Part shown: positions 1-6,609 of the stretch, piece by piece
Position numbering within the stretch: position 1 is the first letter of the stretch
Layout: each line of letters begins with the position of its first letter
Assembly (NCBI GenBank): GCA_934351765.1
Contig: CAKRJM010000121.1
Span: 1-6,729, forward strand
Direction: 5' to 3'
From: an uncultured Lachnospiraceae bacterium
Lineage (GTDB): Bacteria > Bacillota > Clostridia > Lachnospirales > Lachnospiraceae
Length of the DNA: 6,729 nt
Notes under the pieces: model-generated
Database searches by the model: none
What the model was told of the DNA's origin: nothing
The model's input: only the letters and a program-made list of their open reading frames with translations
Translations under genes and position numbers: made by a program

Positions 1-913
1 CCTTTGCCATGTAATACTTTCCAAGGAATGCTCCGTGGATATCCACATCTTTTATTAACACTTCACCGACACTTACAGGCGCTACGGTGATCTCGTCGTG
101 TCCGCACTGGAGAACCTTTCCTCTTGCCCGTACACACTCGATGGCATCCATCAGCATTGCTGCAACGGCTTCGATACAGTGGTCTACGCCGATTCCGCCG
201 GTCTCTTCCATGCAGACCTGGGCAATGTTTTCCACGTTGGGATCAACCACTCTGGTTGCGCCGATCTCAAGGGCTTTCTTTCTTCTGTACTCGATGGGTT
301 CTGACACGATGATCTTGGATGCACCGTTTGCCTTTGCCAGCGCTGTGTATAACTGGCCGATGGGACCTGCGCCGAGGACGCATACAGTGTCGCCCACATG
401 GATGTTCAGTTTCTCAATGGAATATCCGCAGCACTCCAGCGGCTCTGCCAGCGCCATCAGTTCGGCCGGCGTATCATCCGCGATCTTGTAAGCAAACTTG
501 TTGGGGATGATGGTGTAGCTGGTAAGACCGCCATCTTTAAATACGCCCATGCCGTTTGCCTGTCCTTCTAATCCAGGCTCCGTCAGGTAGAGATTTTCAC
601 ACCGCTCCGGCCATCCTGCCAGGCAGGCATCACAGTAACCGCAGGGACCGTGAGGATCCACAATTACCTTGTCGCCGGGCTTTAAGTTTGTAACTGCGCT
701 TCCTACATCTACAACCTGGCCGCAGAACTCATGTCCGAAGATGATTCCAGGACGGCTGGGATGCTTCTGGGGGGTTGCAAAAATATTGATATCGGTTCCG
801 CAGATTGCTACTGCAAGTACTTTGATCTTTACATCATCAGGATTTTTGATAAACGGCTCCGGACGATCCTCGATCGCAAATTCTCCGGGTCCCTTGTAAA
901 TAATTGATTTCAT
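1..913 (-). CDS. Zinc-dependent medium-chain alcohol/polyol dehydrogenase (3' end cut by window edge)
   Basis: Probably a cytoplasmic NAD(H)-linked dehydrogenase that oxidises a secondary alcohol of a sugar, polyol or cyclitol to a ketone, in the sorbitol/threonine dehydrogenase branch of the MDR superfamily. I translated it by hand from the ATG at 913. It stays open to the left edge, giving 304 residues of a family usually near 340-350, so the C-terminus lies outside the window. Catalytic zinc ligands are visible as Cys38 (ICGTD), the GHE motif at 60-62 and Glu157 in AEPLE. The structural zinc lobe is complete, with Cys91, Cys94, Cys97 and Cys105 at the standard C-x2-C-x2-C-x7-C spacing. The Rossmann fold carries GAGPIG at 181-186, and Glu205 at the end of the second strand favours NAD over NADP. 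A GAAGG ribosome binding site sits 8 bases before the ATG. It lies 39 bases after the Gfo/Idh/MocA gene and is probably co-transcribed. The family is firm; the substrate is unknown. Confidence 0.93.
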   Translation of the reverse strand, partial: MKSIIYKGPGEFAIEDRPEPFIKNPDDVKIKVLAVAICGTDINIFATPQKHPSRPGIIFGHEFCGQVVDVGSAVTNLKPGDKVIVDPHGPCGYCDACLAGWPERCENLYLTEPGLEGQANGMGVFKDGGLTSYTIIPNKFAYKIADDTPAELMALAEPLECCGYSIEKLNIHVGDTVCVLGAGPIGQLYTALAKANGASKIIVSEPIEYRRKKALEIGATRVVDPNVENIAQVCMEETGGIGVDHCIEAVAAMLMDAIECVRARGKVLQCGHDEITVAPVSVGEVLIKDVDIHGAFLGKYYMAK

Positions 914-952
914 ACGATCTGCCTTCTTTCTCCGCCTGTCAGCCGGTTCTGT

Positions 953-2092
953 TTACTCTTTGATTGCTACCCACTTGGAATCATTGTCGCCGCTCTCGAT
1001 AACCGCATGAACAAACTTCACGCCGGAAACGCCGGTATCCACGTTGGGGAAGTCAAGGTCTGCTTCGGTTAACGCCTCTCCCGTCTTTTTCTTCAGCACT
1101 GCACTCAGGAATGCACGGTAGATATTTGCTTCTGCAACATAGTATCCTTCGGGATGTCCGAACGGAATCCGGAAGCCTGCCTTTGCCACTGCCTCGGGGC
1201 TCATGCCTGCGCCTGCACGGGAAAGGATTCTGGTTGCTTCGCCGCGCTTATTGAAGATCACCTCATCGGGGCGTACCTGATACCATTCCATGGCGCCCTC
1301 GGTACCATATACACGGAATACCATTTCATTGGACTTTCCGCATGCAACCTGTGAGAACCAGTAAGCGCCGTGCGCTCCGTTATCATATTCCACAAGAATG
1401 TTGTCATTGAAATCAAGGGCTTTTCCGAAACGGTCTACGGTGGCAGCCACTCTCTTAACCTTTAATCCGGTTACATAATTTACGAAATGCTCGATATGGG
1501 TACCATCGTCTGCCAGGGTATTGGAAATACCGGAGAACTTGGGATCGGAGCGCCAGAACTTGGAAGTCTTTCCTTCCTCATGGAGAACATTGAGGAAGCA
1601 GCCTGCGCTGTACTCGCCGATTACGGAGATCACCTCGCCGATCTCGCCCTGTGCGATCATCTCTTTCATAACCTTTGCCATGGGATAACCGGAATAGCAG
1701 TAGTTTACTGCAAACAGCAGGTTCTTCTCTTTTGCAAGAGCCGCCAGTTCTTCCGCCTCTTCTACGGTGAAGCAGAGGGGCTTTTCGCACATTACGTTTA
1801 CGCCTGCCTCCAGAAATGCTTTGGAGATCTCATAATGAACAAAGTTCGGGGTACAGATCGAAACGAAATCGATCTTGTCTGCTTCATGTGCGATCATATC
1901 CTTATAATCGAAGTACACACGCTCCCGGTCTACGTTATAATACTCTGCACACTCCAGATTCAGCTCGTCCACTGCTGAGAAGCAGCCGCATACCAGTTCT
2001 GCTCTGGGATCGAAGGCGATTCCTTTTCTGTGTACCTCGCCGATCAGCGCCTTCAGGTCTCCTCCAACCATTCCATACTTAATACGTTCCAT
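953..2092 (-). CDS. Gfo/Idh/MocA family NAD(P)-dependent oxidoreductase
   Basis: A 379-residue cytoplasmic oxidoreductase of the glucose-fructose oxidoreductase / inositol dehydrogenase / MocA family, expected to oxidise or reduce a hydroxyl of a sugar, sugar acid or cyclitol with NAD(P). The N-terminal Rossmann domain begins with Gly7 in YGMVGG and includes CTPNFVH (80-86) and the hallmark EKP at 103-105, whose Lys is the usual catalytic residue. The C-terminal domain has NYCYSGYP (130-137), WRSDP (180-184) and Asp195-x3-His199, the usual Asp/His pair. The C-terminal block with HPEGYY and DFPNVDTGVSG fits a subfamily often found near TIM-barrel isomerases and ribose-type transporters. An upstream TTG at 2116 would add eight residues. 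I prefer the ATG at 2092 because AAAGGAG lies 8 bases before it, and the TTG extension would run through that site. The first glycine loop is unusual (Asp12, Lys14). Substrate and cofactor preference cannot be told. Confidence 0.93.
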   Translation of the reverse strand: MERIKYGMVGGDLKALIGEVHRKGIAFDPRAELVCGCFSAVDELNLECAEYYNVDRERVYFDYKDMIAHEADKIDFVSICTPNFVHYEISKAFLEAGVNVMCEKPLCFTVEEAEELAALAKEKNLLFAVNYCYSGYPMAKVMKEMIAQGEIGEVISVIGEYSAGCFLNVLHEEGKTSKFWRSDPKFSGISNTLADDGTHIEHFVNYVTGLKVKRVAATVDRFGKALDFNDNILVEYDNGAHGAYWFSQVACGKSNEMVFRVYGTEGAMEWYQVRPDEVIFNKRGEATRILSRAGAGMSPEAVAKAGFRIPFGHPEGYYVAEANIYRAFLSAVLKKKTGEALTEADLDFPNVDTGVSGVKFVHAVIESGDNDSKWVAIKE

Positions 2093-2100
2093 AACACCTT

Positions 2101-2107
2101 CTCCTTT
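2101..2107 (-). promoter_or_regulatory. Ribosome binding site fixing the oxidoreductase start at 2092
   Basis: The minus strand reads AAAGGAG with an 8-base spacer to the ATG at 2092. The longer reading frame from the TTG at 2116 would include this site inside the coding region, so it supports the shorter protein. Confidence 0.75.
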
Positions 2108-2109
2108 CC

Positions 2110-2125
2110 GCTGCAAACATGCAGC
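2110..2125 (-). other. Short perfect hairpin between isomerase and oxidoreductase genes
   Basis: The minus strand reads GCTGCA, loop TGTT, then TGCAGC: a perfect six-pair stem with a four-base loop in the 51-base gap. It ends two bases upstream of the AAAGGAG site of the next gene. No T-run follows, so it is not an intrinsic terminator. It could influence mRNA processing or ribosome access, but a stem this short may also be chance. Confidence 0.4.
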
Positions 2126-2143
2126 CCATTCCTTTTATACAGA

Positions 2144-2935
2144 TCATCCAATTTTTTCGTTTAATGCTTTTACATGTTTCAGGGCGTCTTCCGTATCTCC
2201 GCTCGGTGTAAATTCATAGCAGACAACTCCGTCAAACCCAGCTTTTTTCATTTCTGATAAAATGAACTCGTAATTGATCTCTCCCGTTCCCGGTTCAAAC
2301 CGATCCGGCGCATCCGACAGATGAACATAAGGGACAATATCCATGTTATTCAGAATATTGACTGTCAGGTTTCCGTGCATCAGCTGCATGTGGTAAAAGT
2401 CACACAACAGTCTCACATAAGGCGAATCCACCGCCCGTATGATTGCCGCTCCCTCCGCAGTCGTATTGATGCTCATTCCTGCATCGTCTCCATGATTATG
2501 AAGCGGTTCAAACAGAAGCGTCATCTTTTCTCTTTCCAGTACCGGAGCAAGCACGGTGAGATTCCGTACAATACTTGCCAGCATATCGTCATGGCTGTAA
2601 TAACGGCGGAAGTTCGCTGCTCCATGGTCGGTAAAATGATTGGGATACGCGGTCAGTCTGCTGCACTCCAGAAACTTTGCCGTTTCCATGCTCTTTTTCA
2701 CCCAGTCAACTGCCTGTCTGGCATGTTCCCGGTCGCACAGGGAATACTCGGAAATTGCACAGAATGCGGAGATCTTCACTTCATGTTCCTCGCATGTCTG
2801 CTTAATCTTCGGGACATCTTTGTTGTTCCAGCCCCAGAACTCAATGGTATCAAACCCGGCTGCTTTCACCCGTTTTATCTTTTCGCAAAAGTCCATTTCG
2901 GAATATAATGGTTCGATATTGATTGAATAGTTCAT
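2144..2935 (-). CDS. Hydroxypyruvate isomerase-like sugar isomerase/epimerase (TIM barrel)
   Basis: A 263-residue cytoplasmic protein of the xylose-isomerase-like TIM barrel superfamily (AP-endonuclease-2-like fold), closest in pattern to hydroxypyruvate isomerase (Hyi) relatives. Such enzymes interconvert keto and aldo forms, epimerise or dehydrate sugars through a divalent metal. The visible anchors follow the family order: EFWGW at 32-36, FEPLH with Glu143, LCDFYHMQ with Asp179 and His182, VHLSDAP with His205, RFEPGTGEINY at 212-222, and YEFTP with Glu241. Glu143, Asp179, His205 and Glu241 sit where the metal-binding or catalytic acid and histidine residues are expected. Length is typical, near 260. 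The ATG at 2935 has AGGAAGG about 9 bases upstream. It lies 30 bases after the permease and 51 before the oxidoreductase, so it is probably the second catabolic step or acts on the oxidoreductase product. IolE-like dehydratase or ketose 3-epimerase activity is also possible; the exact reaction is not determined. Confidence 0.9.
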   Translation of the reverse strand: MNYSINIEPLYSEMDFCEKIKRVKAAGFDTIEFWGWNNKDVPKIKQTCEEHEVKISAFCAISEYSLCDREHARQAVDWVKKSMETAKFLECSRLTAYPNHFTDHGAANFRRYYSHDDMLASIVRNLTVLAPVLEREKMTLLFEPLHNHGDDAGMSINTTAEGAAIIRAVDSPYVRLLCDFYHMQLMHGNLTVNILNNMDIVPYVHLSDAPDRFEPGTGEINYEFILSEMKKAGFDGVVCYEFTPSGDTEDALKHVKALNEKIG

Positions 2936-2965
2936 GCCTTCACGCCTTCCTGTCTGTTTTTTTAA

Positions 2966-3958
2966 TTACACCTTCTTATTATTCTTTCTCATATCCAGAA
3001 CTACGGAACCGATGATGATCAGACCTTTGATGATATTGGTCATGTTGTCATCCACCTTCATCATTACCAGGCCGTTGTTTACCACGCCCAGGATCAGAAT
3101 ACCGCAAAGTACTCCGGAGATTCTTGCAATACCGCCTGCATGGGAGGTTCCGCCTACGGTTGCCGCCGCAATGGCATCAAACTCGTAGTTCAGACCGGTA
3201 CTGGACGGATCGACCGAACCAGCTCTGCCTGCCAGAAGGATTCCGGCTACTGCTGCACAGATGCCGCTCCAGATGTAAACGGCGATCAGTGTTTTTTCTA
3301 CGTTGATGCCTGCTGCTCTTGCCGCGTTGTCATTGCCGCCGACTGCATATACTTTCTTACCAAATCTGGTCTGTGTTAAGAGCACTGCAGAGATAATGAA
3401 GAATACGACAAACACGATGATGAGAATGGGAATCGGTCCGAGATAACCGGAGCCGAATGCCCGGTAGCTGGACGGAAGATTCGATACCGGCCGGTTTGCG
3501 ATCACCTTTGCGGCTGCTCTCAGGATCAGCTGCATGCCCATGGTTGCAATGAACGGAGGTACATGGCAGTATGCAATCAGAGATCCATTGATCACACCGA
3601 TGACAATACCGATCAGCACACCTGCCAGGATTGCCACCAGGGTGCTTGCCTGTCCGAAGTTTCCAAGAATACGCTGTGCGTAATCGGATGACTGCACCAT
3701 AGCGCCGGTAACAGTTCCGACGAACGCTGCCGCTGCGCCTGTGGAAATATCATTTCCCTTTGACAGGATACAGAACATAATACCGAATGCGATGATACCT
3801 TTACATGCTTCGCCGGTAAGAAGTGTTACCAGGTTATTCATGGTCAGGAACTGGGGATTGGCGATACTCATAACGATTACCAGTACCACCAGCACGATCC
3901 AGATCGCATTCTGAGAGATAAACTCTTTATTGATCTTTGAAGCCATTTTATCTTTCAT
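2966..3958 (-). CDS. CUT2-type sugar ABC transporter permease (RbsC/MglC-like)
   Basis: A 330-residue integral membrane protein of the branched-chain/ribose permease family (BPD_transp_2), forming the channel of a monosaccharide ABC importer, probably as a homodimer. It is strongly hydrophobic from residue 19 onward. A first helix spans about 19-33, others lie near 54-66, 72-88 and 106-131, and further helices lie near 176-195, 225-245, 280-300 and 308-320. Family signatures are GVINGSLIA (121-129), VPPFIATMGM (133-142), and the cytoplasmic FGKKVYAVGGNDNAARAAGI (199-218), which in this family contacts the ATPase. The C-terminus keeps GGTSHAGGIARISG, and a lysine-rich tail follows. A TTG at 3961 gives one more residue, but the ATG at 3958 is better: AAAGGAGG lies 7 bases before it. 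Its A is shared with the ATPase stop (TGATG), which indicates translational coupling. Sugar specificity cannot be read from the permease. Confidence 0.95.
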   Translation of the reverse strand: MKDKMASKINKEFISQNAIWIVLVVLVIVMSIANPQFLTMNNLVTLLTGEACKGIIAFGIMFCILSKGNDISTGAAAAFVGTVTGAMVQSSDYAQRILGNFGQASTLVAILAGVLIGIVIGVINGSLIAYCHVPPFIATMGMQLILRAAAKVIANRPVSNLPSSYRAFGSGYLGPIPILIIVFVVFFIISAVLLTQTRFGKKVYAVGGNDNAARAAGINVEKTLIAVYIWSGICAAVAGILLAGRAGSVDPSSTGLNYEFDAIAAATVGGTSHAGGIARISGVLCGILILGVVNNGLVMMKVDDNMTNIIKGLIIIGSVVLDMRKNNKKV

Positions 3959-5457
3959 CAAATATCCTCCTTTGCAGCGCCCTCCTGAATCGCCATCTGC
4001 ATGATCGCTTCCTGTGACAGATCTTTCTGATCAAGAATTCCTGTTACCTTTCCCTCATGCATGACCACAACCCGGTCTGATACGCTCATGACCTCCTGCA
4101 TCTCTGACGAGACGATAATAACTGCTTTTCCTTCCTGAACTGCCGCTGAAATCAGTTCGTGGATCTCAGCCTTTGCACCAACGTCGATTCCCTTTGTCGG
4201 CTCGTCAATGATCAGGATGTCCGGATTTACCAGAAGCCACCTTGCCAGCAGTACTTTCTGCTGGTTTCCGCCGGACAGATCTTTGATCTTTGCCCGCTCA
4301 GACGGTGTTTTTACCCGGATCTTTTTTATGTAATCCTTCGTGTCGGAAATCATTTTCCTGTGGTTCATCGGAAAACCATAAGCTTTCCAGTTTACCACGG
4401 TCGTATTATCTATAATGTTCAGAAGTCCGAAAATTCCGGTTGCCCTGCGGTCTTCTGTCAACATTCCAATTCCATGTTTAATGGCGTCCTCGGTCGATCG
4501 GATGTTGATTTCTTTTCCGTTTTTCAGGATCGTACCGCTTGTTTTTTTCCGAAGGCCGAAAATCGTTTCCATCGTTTCGGTTCTGCCTGCGCCTACCAGA
4601 CCGGCAAACCCAAGGATTTCCCCCTTGTGAAGCGTGAATGATACATCCTGTACTGCTTTTCCGGAATTCAGATTCCGTACTTCAAGAATGGTTTCTCCAA
4701 TCTTGCACGGTGTCTTCGGGAACATATTATTTACTTCCCGGCCTACCATGTAACTGATGATACTCTTTGTATCCAGGTTCTTTGCCAGATCACTGTGGAT
4801 GTAGCGTCCATCCCGGTAAATAGAGATCTCATCACTGATCCGGAAGATTTCTTCCATCTTGTGAGAAATATAGATTACCGCAACATTATCCTTTTTCAGC
4901 TGGGCGATGATCTTGAAAAGATCTTCTGTCTCTGCAACAGTCAGCGCCGATGTCGGTTCGTCCATGATAACGATCTTTGCATTTCTGGAAACTGCCTTTG
5001 CAATCTCCACCATCTGCATTTTCGCTACTGATACGTCTTTCATCTTTGCTTTCGGATCAATATCCATGCTCAGATCTGCAAAAATCTTCTTCGAGTCTTC
5101 CAGCATCTTTTTATGGTTAATAAATCCTCCGCGCCTTGGTTCTCTTCCCAGCCACAGATTCTCCATCACAGACCGTTCCAGTACCGGAGACATTTCCTGC
5201 GGCACCATTGCGATTCCGTCTTCCAGAGACTGCAGCGCGTTCTTATAATTTACCTCTCTGCCATCGTAAACAATGGTTCCAGAGTCCGCATGATATAAAC
5301 CTGTGAGGCATTTCATCAATGTCGATTTTCCGGCTCCGTTTTCGCCCATGAGCGTATGAACCGTTCCCGGCCGGACTAAAAGCTGTACGCCATTCAATGC
5401 CTTTACACCAGGAAAGCTCTTGACAATGTCCCTCATCTCCAGAACATATTCACTCAA
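3958..5457 (-). CDS. Sugar ABC transporter ATP-binding protein with two ATPase domains (MglA/RbsA-like)
   Basis: A 499-residue cytoplasmic ATPase that powers a CUT2 monosaccharide importer, a typical length for MglA/RbsA/AraG. Domain 1 has Walker A GENGAGKST (38-46), Q-loop Gln87, a degenerate signature VSVAKMQM (142-149), Walker B IVIMDEPTSAL (162-172) and switch His199. Domain 2 has a degenerate Walker A GLVGAGRTE (286-294, Arg292 in place of Lys), a TEDRR stretch (333-337), a canonical LSGGNQQK signature (393-400), Walker B with Asp417-Glu418, and SSEM where the switch histidine would be. This asymmetry is normal for the family: one composite site is expected to hydrolyse ATP. The opening EYVLEMRDIVKSFPGVKAL matches the usual MglA/RbsA start, which requires the TTG at 5457. 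The next ATG, at residue 8, would cut into conserved sequence and has no good ribosome site. The gene follows the binding protein after 90 bases and overlaps the permease by one base. Confidence 0.96.
   Translation of the reverse strand: MSEYVLEMRDIVKSFPGVKALNGVQLLVRPGTVHTLMGENGAGKSTLMKCLTGLYHADSGTIVYDGREVNYKNALQSLEDGIAMVPQEMSPVLERSVMENLWLGREPRRGGFINHKKMLEDSKKIFADLSMDIDPKAKMKDVSVAKMQMVEIAKAVSRNAKIVIMDEPTSALTVAETEDLFKIIAQLKKDNVAVIYISHKMEEIFRISDEISIYRDGRYIHSDLAKNLDTKSIISYMVGREVNNMFPKTPCKIGETILEVRNLNSGKAVQDVSFTLHKGEILGFAGLVGAGRTETMETIFGLRKKTSGTILKNGKEINIRSTEDAIKHGIGMLTEDRRATGIFGLLNIIDNTTVVNWKAYGFPMNHRKMISDTKDYIKKIRVKTPSERAKIKDLSGGNQQKVLLARWLLVNPDILIIDEPTKGIDVGAKAEIHELISAAVQEGKAVIIVSSEMQEVMSVSDRVVVMHEGKVTGILDQKDLSQEAIMQMAIQEGAAKEDI
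3966..3973 (-). promoter_or_regulatory. Ribosome binding site of the permease, inside the ATPase gene end
   Basis: A perfect AAAGGAGG is embedded in the last ATPase codons, with a 7-base spacer to the ATG at 3958 but only 4 bases to the competing TTG at 3961. The spacing chooses the ATG, which shares a base with the upstream stop codon. Confidence 0.8.
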
Positions 5458-5464
5458 GTCCTCT

Positions 5465-5472
5465 CCTCCTTT
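5465..5472 (-). promoter_or_regulatory. Strong ribosome binding site for a UUG start
   Basis: AAAGGAGG lies exactly 7 bases before the TTG at 5457, the same spacing as at the permease. It supports UUG as the real ATPase start. It begins two bases after the end of the intergenic stem-loop, so folding of that stem may affect access to the site. Confidence 0.8.
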
Positions 5473-5474
5473 CT

Positions 5475-5523
5475 GTTTTTAAGCGGCCCCGGCCACCCCT
5501 CAACCGGAGCCGCTCTGAAAAAC
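5475..5523 (-). promoter_or_regulatory. Long intergenic stem-loop between binding protein and ATPase genes
   Basis: On the minus strand the 5' arm AGCGGCTCCGG (plus 5504-5514) pairs over 11 positions, one a G-U pair, with CCGGGGCCGCT (5482-5492) around an 11-base loop. Outside a small 3-by-1 internal loop, GTTTTT (5518-5523) pairs with AAAAAC (5475-5480), adding six pairs. What follows is A-rich rather than a T-run, so a classical intrinsic terminator is unlikely in the operon direction. Its place after the binding-protein gene fits a 3' stabiliser or partial attenuator that keeps binding-protein mRNA more abundant than transporter mRNA, as known for several sugar ABC operons. The structure is seen; the role is inferred. 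Confidence 0.7.
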
Positions 5524-5547
5524 TTACCTTGCTGTTTCTATCTGAAC

Positions 5548-6609
5548 TTACTTGTAATCTGCCACGTTGTCAGAAGTTACCGGCTGGAACGGAATCCATA
5601 CCACATTGCTGTTTGTCTCGTCTACGGTGTAATCGGTTCCCTCAGCAACATTCTTAGCACCCTTGATCATGTTTACTGCTGCTGCGACAGATCCGATTCC
5701 CTGTCCTGCTGCATCCTGGAATACGGTCATTGCAAGAGTTCCCTCTTCAATTCCCTGGATGCCATCTACGGTTGCATCGATGCCGACAACGGGAACATCC
5801 TTCGGATTAAGACCGGAAGCAGTTAATGCTTCTACTGCGCCGAGAGCCATGTCATCGTTGTTTGCAATGATGCAGTTGTAATCAGAAGTTGTAAGAAGCG
5901 GCTGGATCTTTGTCAGCGCTTCGGAACGGCTCCACTGTGCGCCAAGCTCATTTACTACTTCTACCTCAAGTCCGGCATCTGCCAGCGCCTGCTTTGCAGA
6001 TTCTGTACGGGCAACGGTGTTCTCAGCGCCTACGGTTCCCAGAAGGAAAATGGGCTTCGCTACGGTTTCACCTTTTTCTTTCAGAACGCTTGCTACGTAT
6101 TCACCCTGATACTTTCCGGCATCGCTTTCCTTTGATCCTACGAAAGCAACGGAATCTTTAAATACAGACATATCTGCGGGGGGACGGTTTACGATTATCA
6201 CTTTCATGTCGCCTGCCGCTTCAACGATCTGGGGAATTGTTTCACTGTCGATCGGAAGAATGATCACTGCGTCATCTCCGGCATTCTTTGCAGTCTCTAC
6301 GTACTGGATCAGCTTACTGCTGTCCTGGTTTGCATCCTGGCTGGTAATGCTGATTCCGTTTTCCTCACAGTAGGACATCATACCGTCTTCCATGGAAGTA
6401 TTAAATTCATTTCTGGTCGGCATGATAAAGGTCATGCTGTAGCTTCCGTCTGCTGCCTTTGTTCCGTCGGCCTGCGATGCATCTGCACTCTTTGTTGTAT
6501 CGGCTGCTGCCGTGGTACCTGTGTCTTTGGAACTTCCACAGCCGATCGCTGCGATCGATAACGCTACGGCCACTGATAACGCCAGTACTTTCTTACAGAT
6601 TCGTTTCAT
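5548..6609 (-). CDS. Sugar-binding lipoprotein of an ABC importer (periplasmic-binding-protein-like, MglB/RbsB type)
   Basis: A 353-residue extracellular solute receptor, membrane-anchored, that delivers its ligand to the permease and ATPase encoded downstream. The N-terminus is a lipoprotein signal: Lys/Arg at 2-7, a hydrophobic core at 8-22, and AIGC with lipidated Cys24. A flexible Ser/Thr/Ala/Asp-rich linker runs to about residue 55. The mature part is a type-I sugar-binding fold (Peripla_BP_4): PTRNEF (64-69), VNRPP (140-144), FVGSKESDAG (156-165), VART with Arg200, Trp225, ANNDDMALGA (248-257), VGIDAT with Asp277, and TVFQDA (294-299). The motif order and the ending VWIPFQPVTSDNVADYK resemble MglB more than RbsB, but some sugar contacts differ. 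The ATG at 6609 has GGGAGG 5 bases upstream. As first gene of the operon it is likely the most highly expressed. The ligand is unknown; a hexose, pentose or cyclitol is plausible. Confidence 0.94.
   Translation of the reverse strand: MKRICKKVLALSVAVALSIAAIGCGSSKDTGTTAAADTTKSADASQADGTKAADGSYSMTFIMPTRNEFNTSMEDGMMSYCEENGISITSQDANQDSSKLIQYVETAKNAGDDAVIILPIDSETIPQIVEAAGDMKVIIVNRPPADMSVFKDSVAFVGSKESDAGKYQGEYVASVLKEKGETVAKPIFLLGTVGAENTVARTESAKQALADAGLEVEVVNELGAQWSRSEALTKIQPLLTTSDYNCIIANNDDMALGAVEALTASGLNPKDVPVVGIDATVDGIQGIEEGTLAMTVFQDAAGQGIGSVAAAVNMIKGAKNVAEGTDYTVDETNSNVVWIPFQPVTSDNVADYK

Noticed and set aside
87..491. 134-residue plus-strand open frame
   Set aside because: It is antisense to the zinc dehydrogenase, which reads continuously from 913 to the window edge with all zinc ligands present.
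1487..1978. 163-residue plus-strand open frame
   Set aside because: It is antisense to the oxidoreductase Rossmann and central domains and has no family motif. It is explained by codon bias of the opposite strand.
953..2116. Longer oxidoreductase starting at TTG 2116
   Set aside because: The added residues MQRKGEGV are the translation of the ribosome binding site itself. The ATG at 2092 is ideally spaced and begins the Rossmann strand as the family does.
2321..2908. 195-residue plus-strand open frame
   Set aside because: It is fully antisense to the TIM-barrel isomerase, whose motifs are unmistakable. The plus-strand translation is Cys/His/Ile-rich with no recognisable domain and no ribosome site that stands out.
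4159..4641. 160-residue plus-strand open frame
   Set aside because: It is antisense to the second ATPase domain and has no independent coding evidence.
3958..5457. Degenerate Walker A (Arg292), degenerate first signature and missing second switch histidine as possible inactivation
   Set aside because: The same asymmetry is standard in double-domain sugar ATPases of the MglA/RbsA family, so it is neither damage nor novelty.
5475..5523. Intrinsic terminator
   Set aside because: In the operon direction the stem is followed by TTAAAAACAG, not a T-run, so full termination is unlikely. On the opposite strand a T-run precedes the stem rather than following it.
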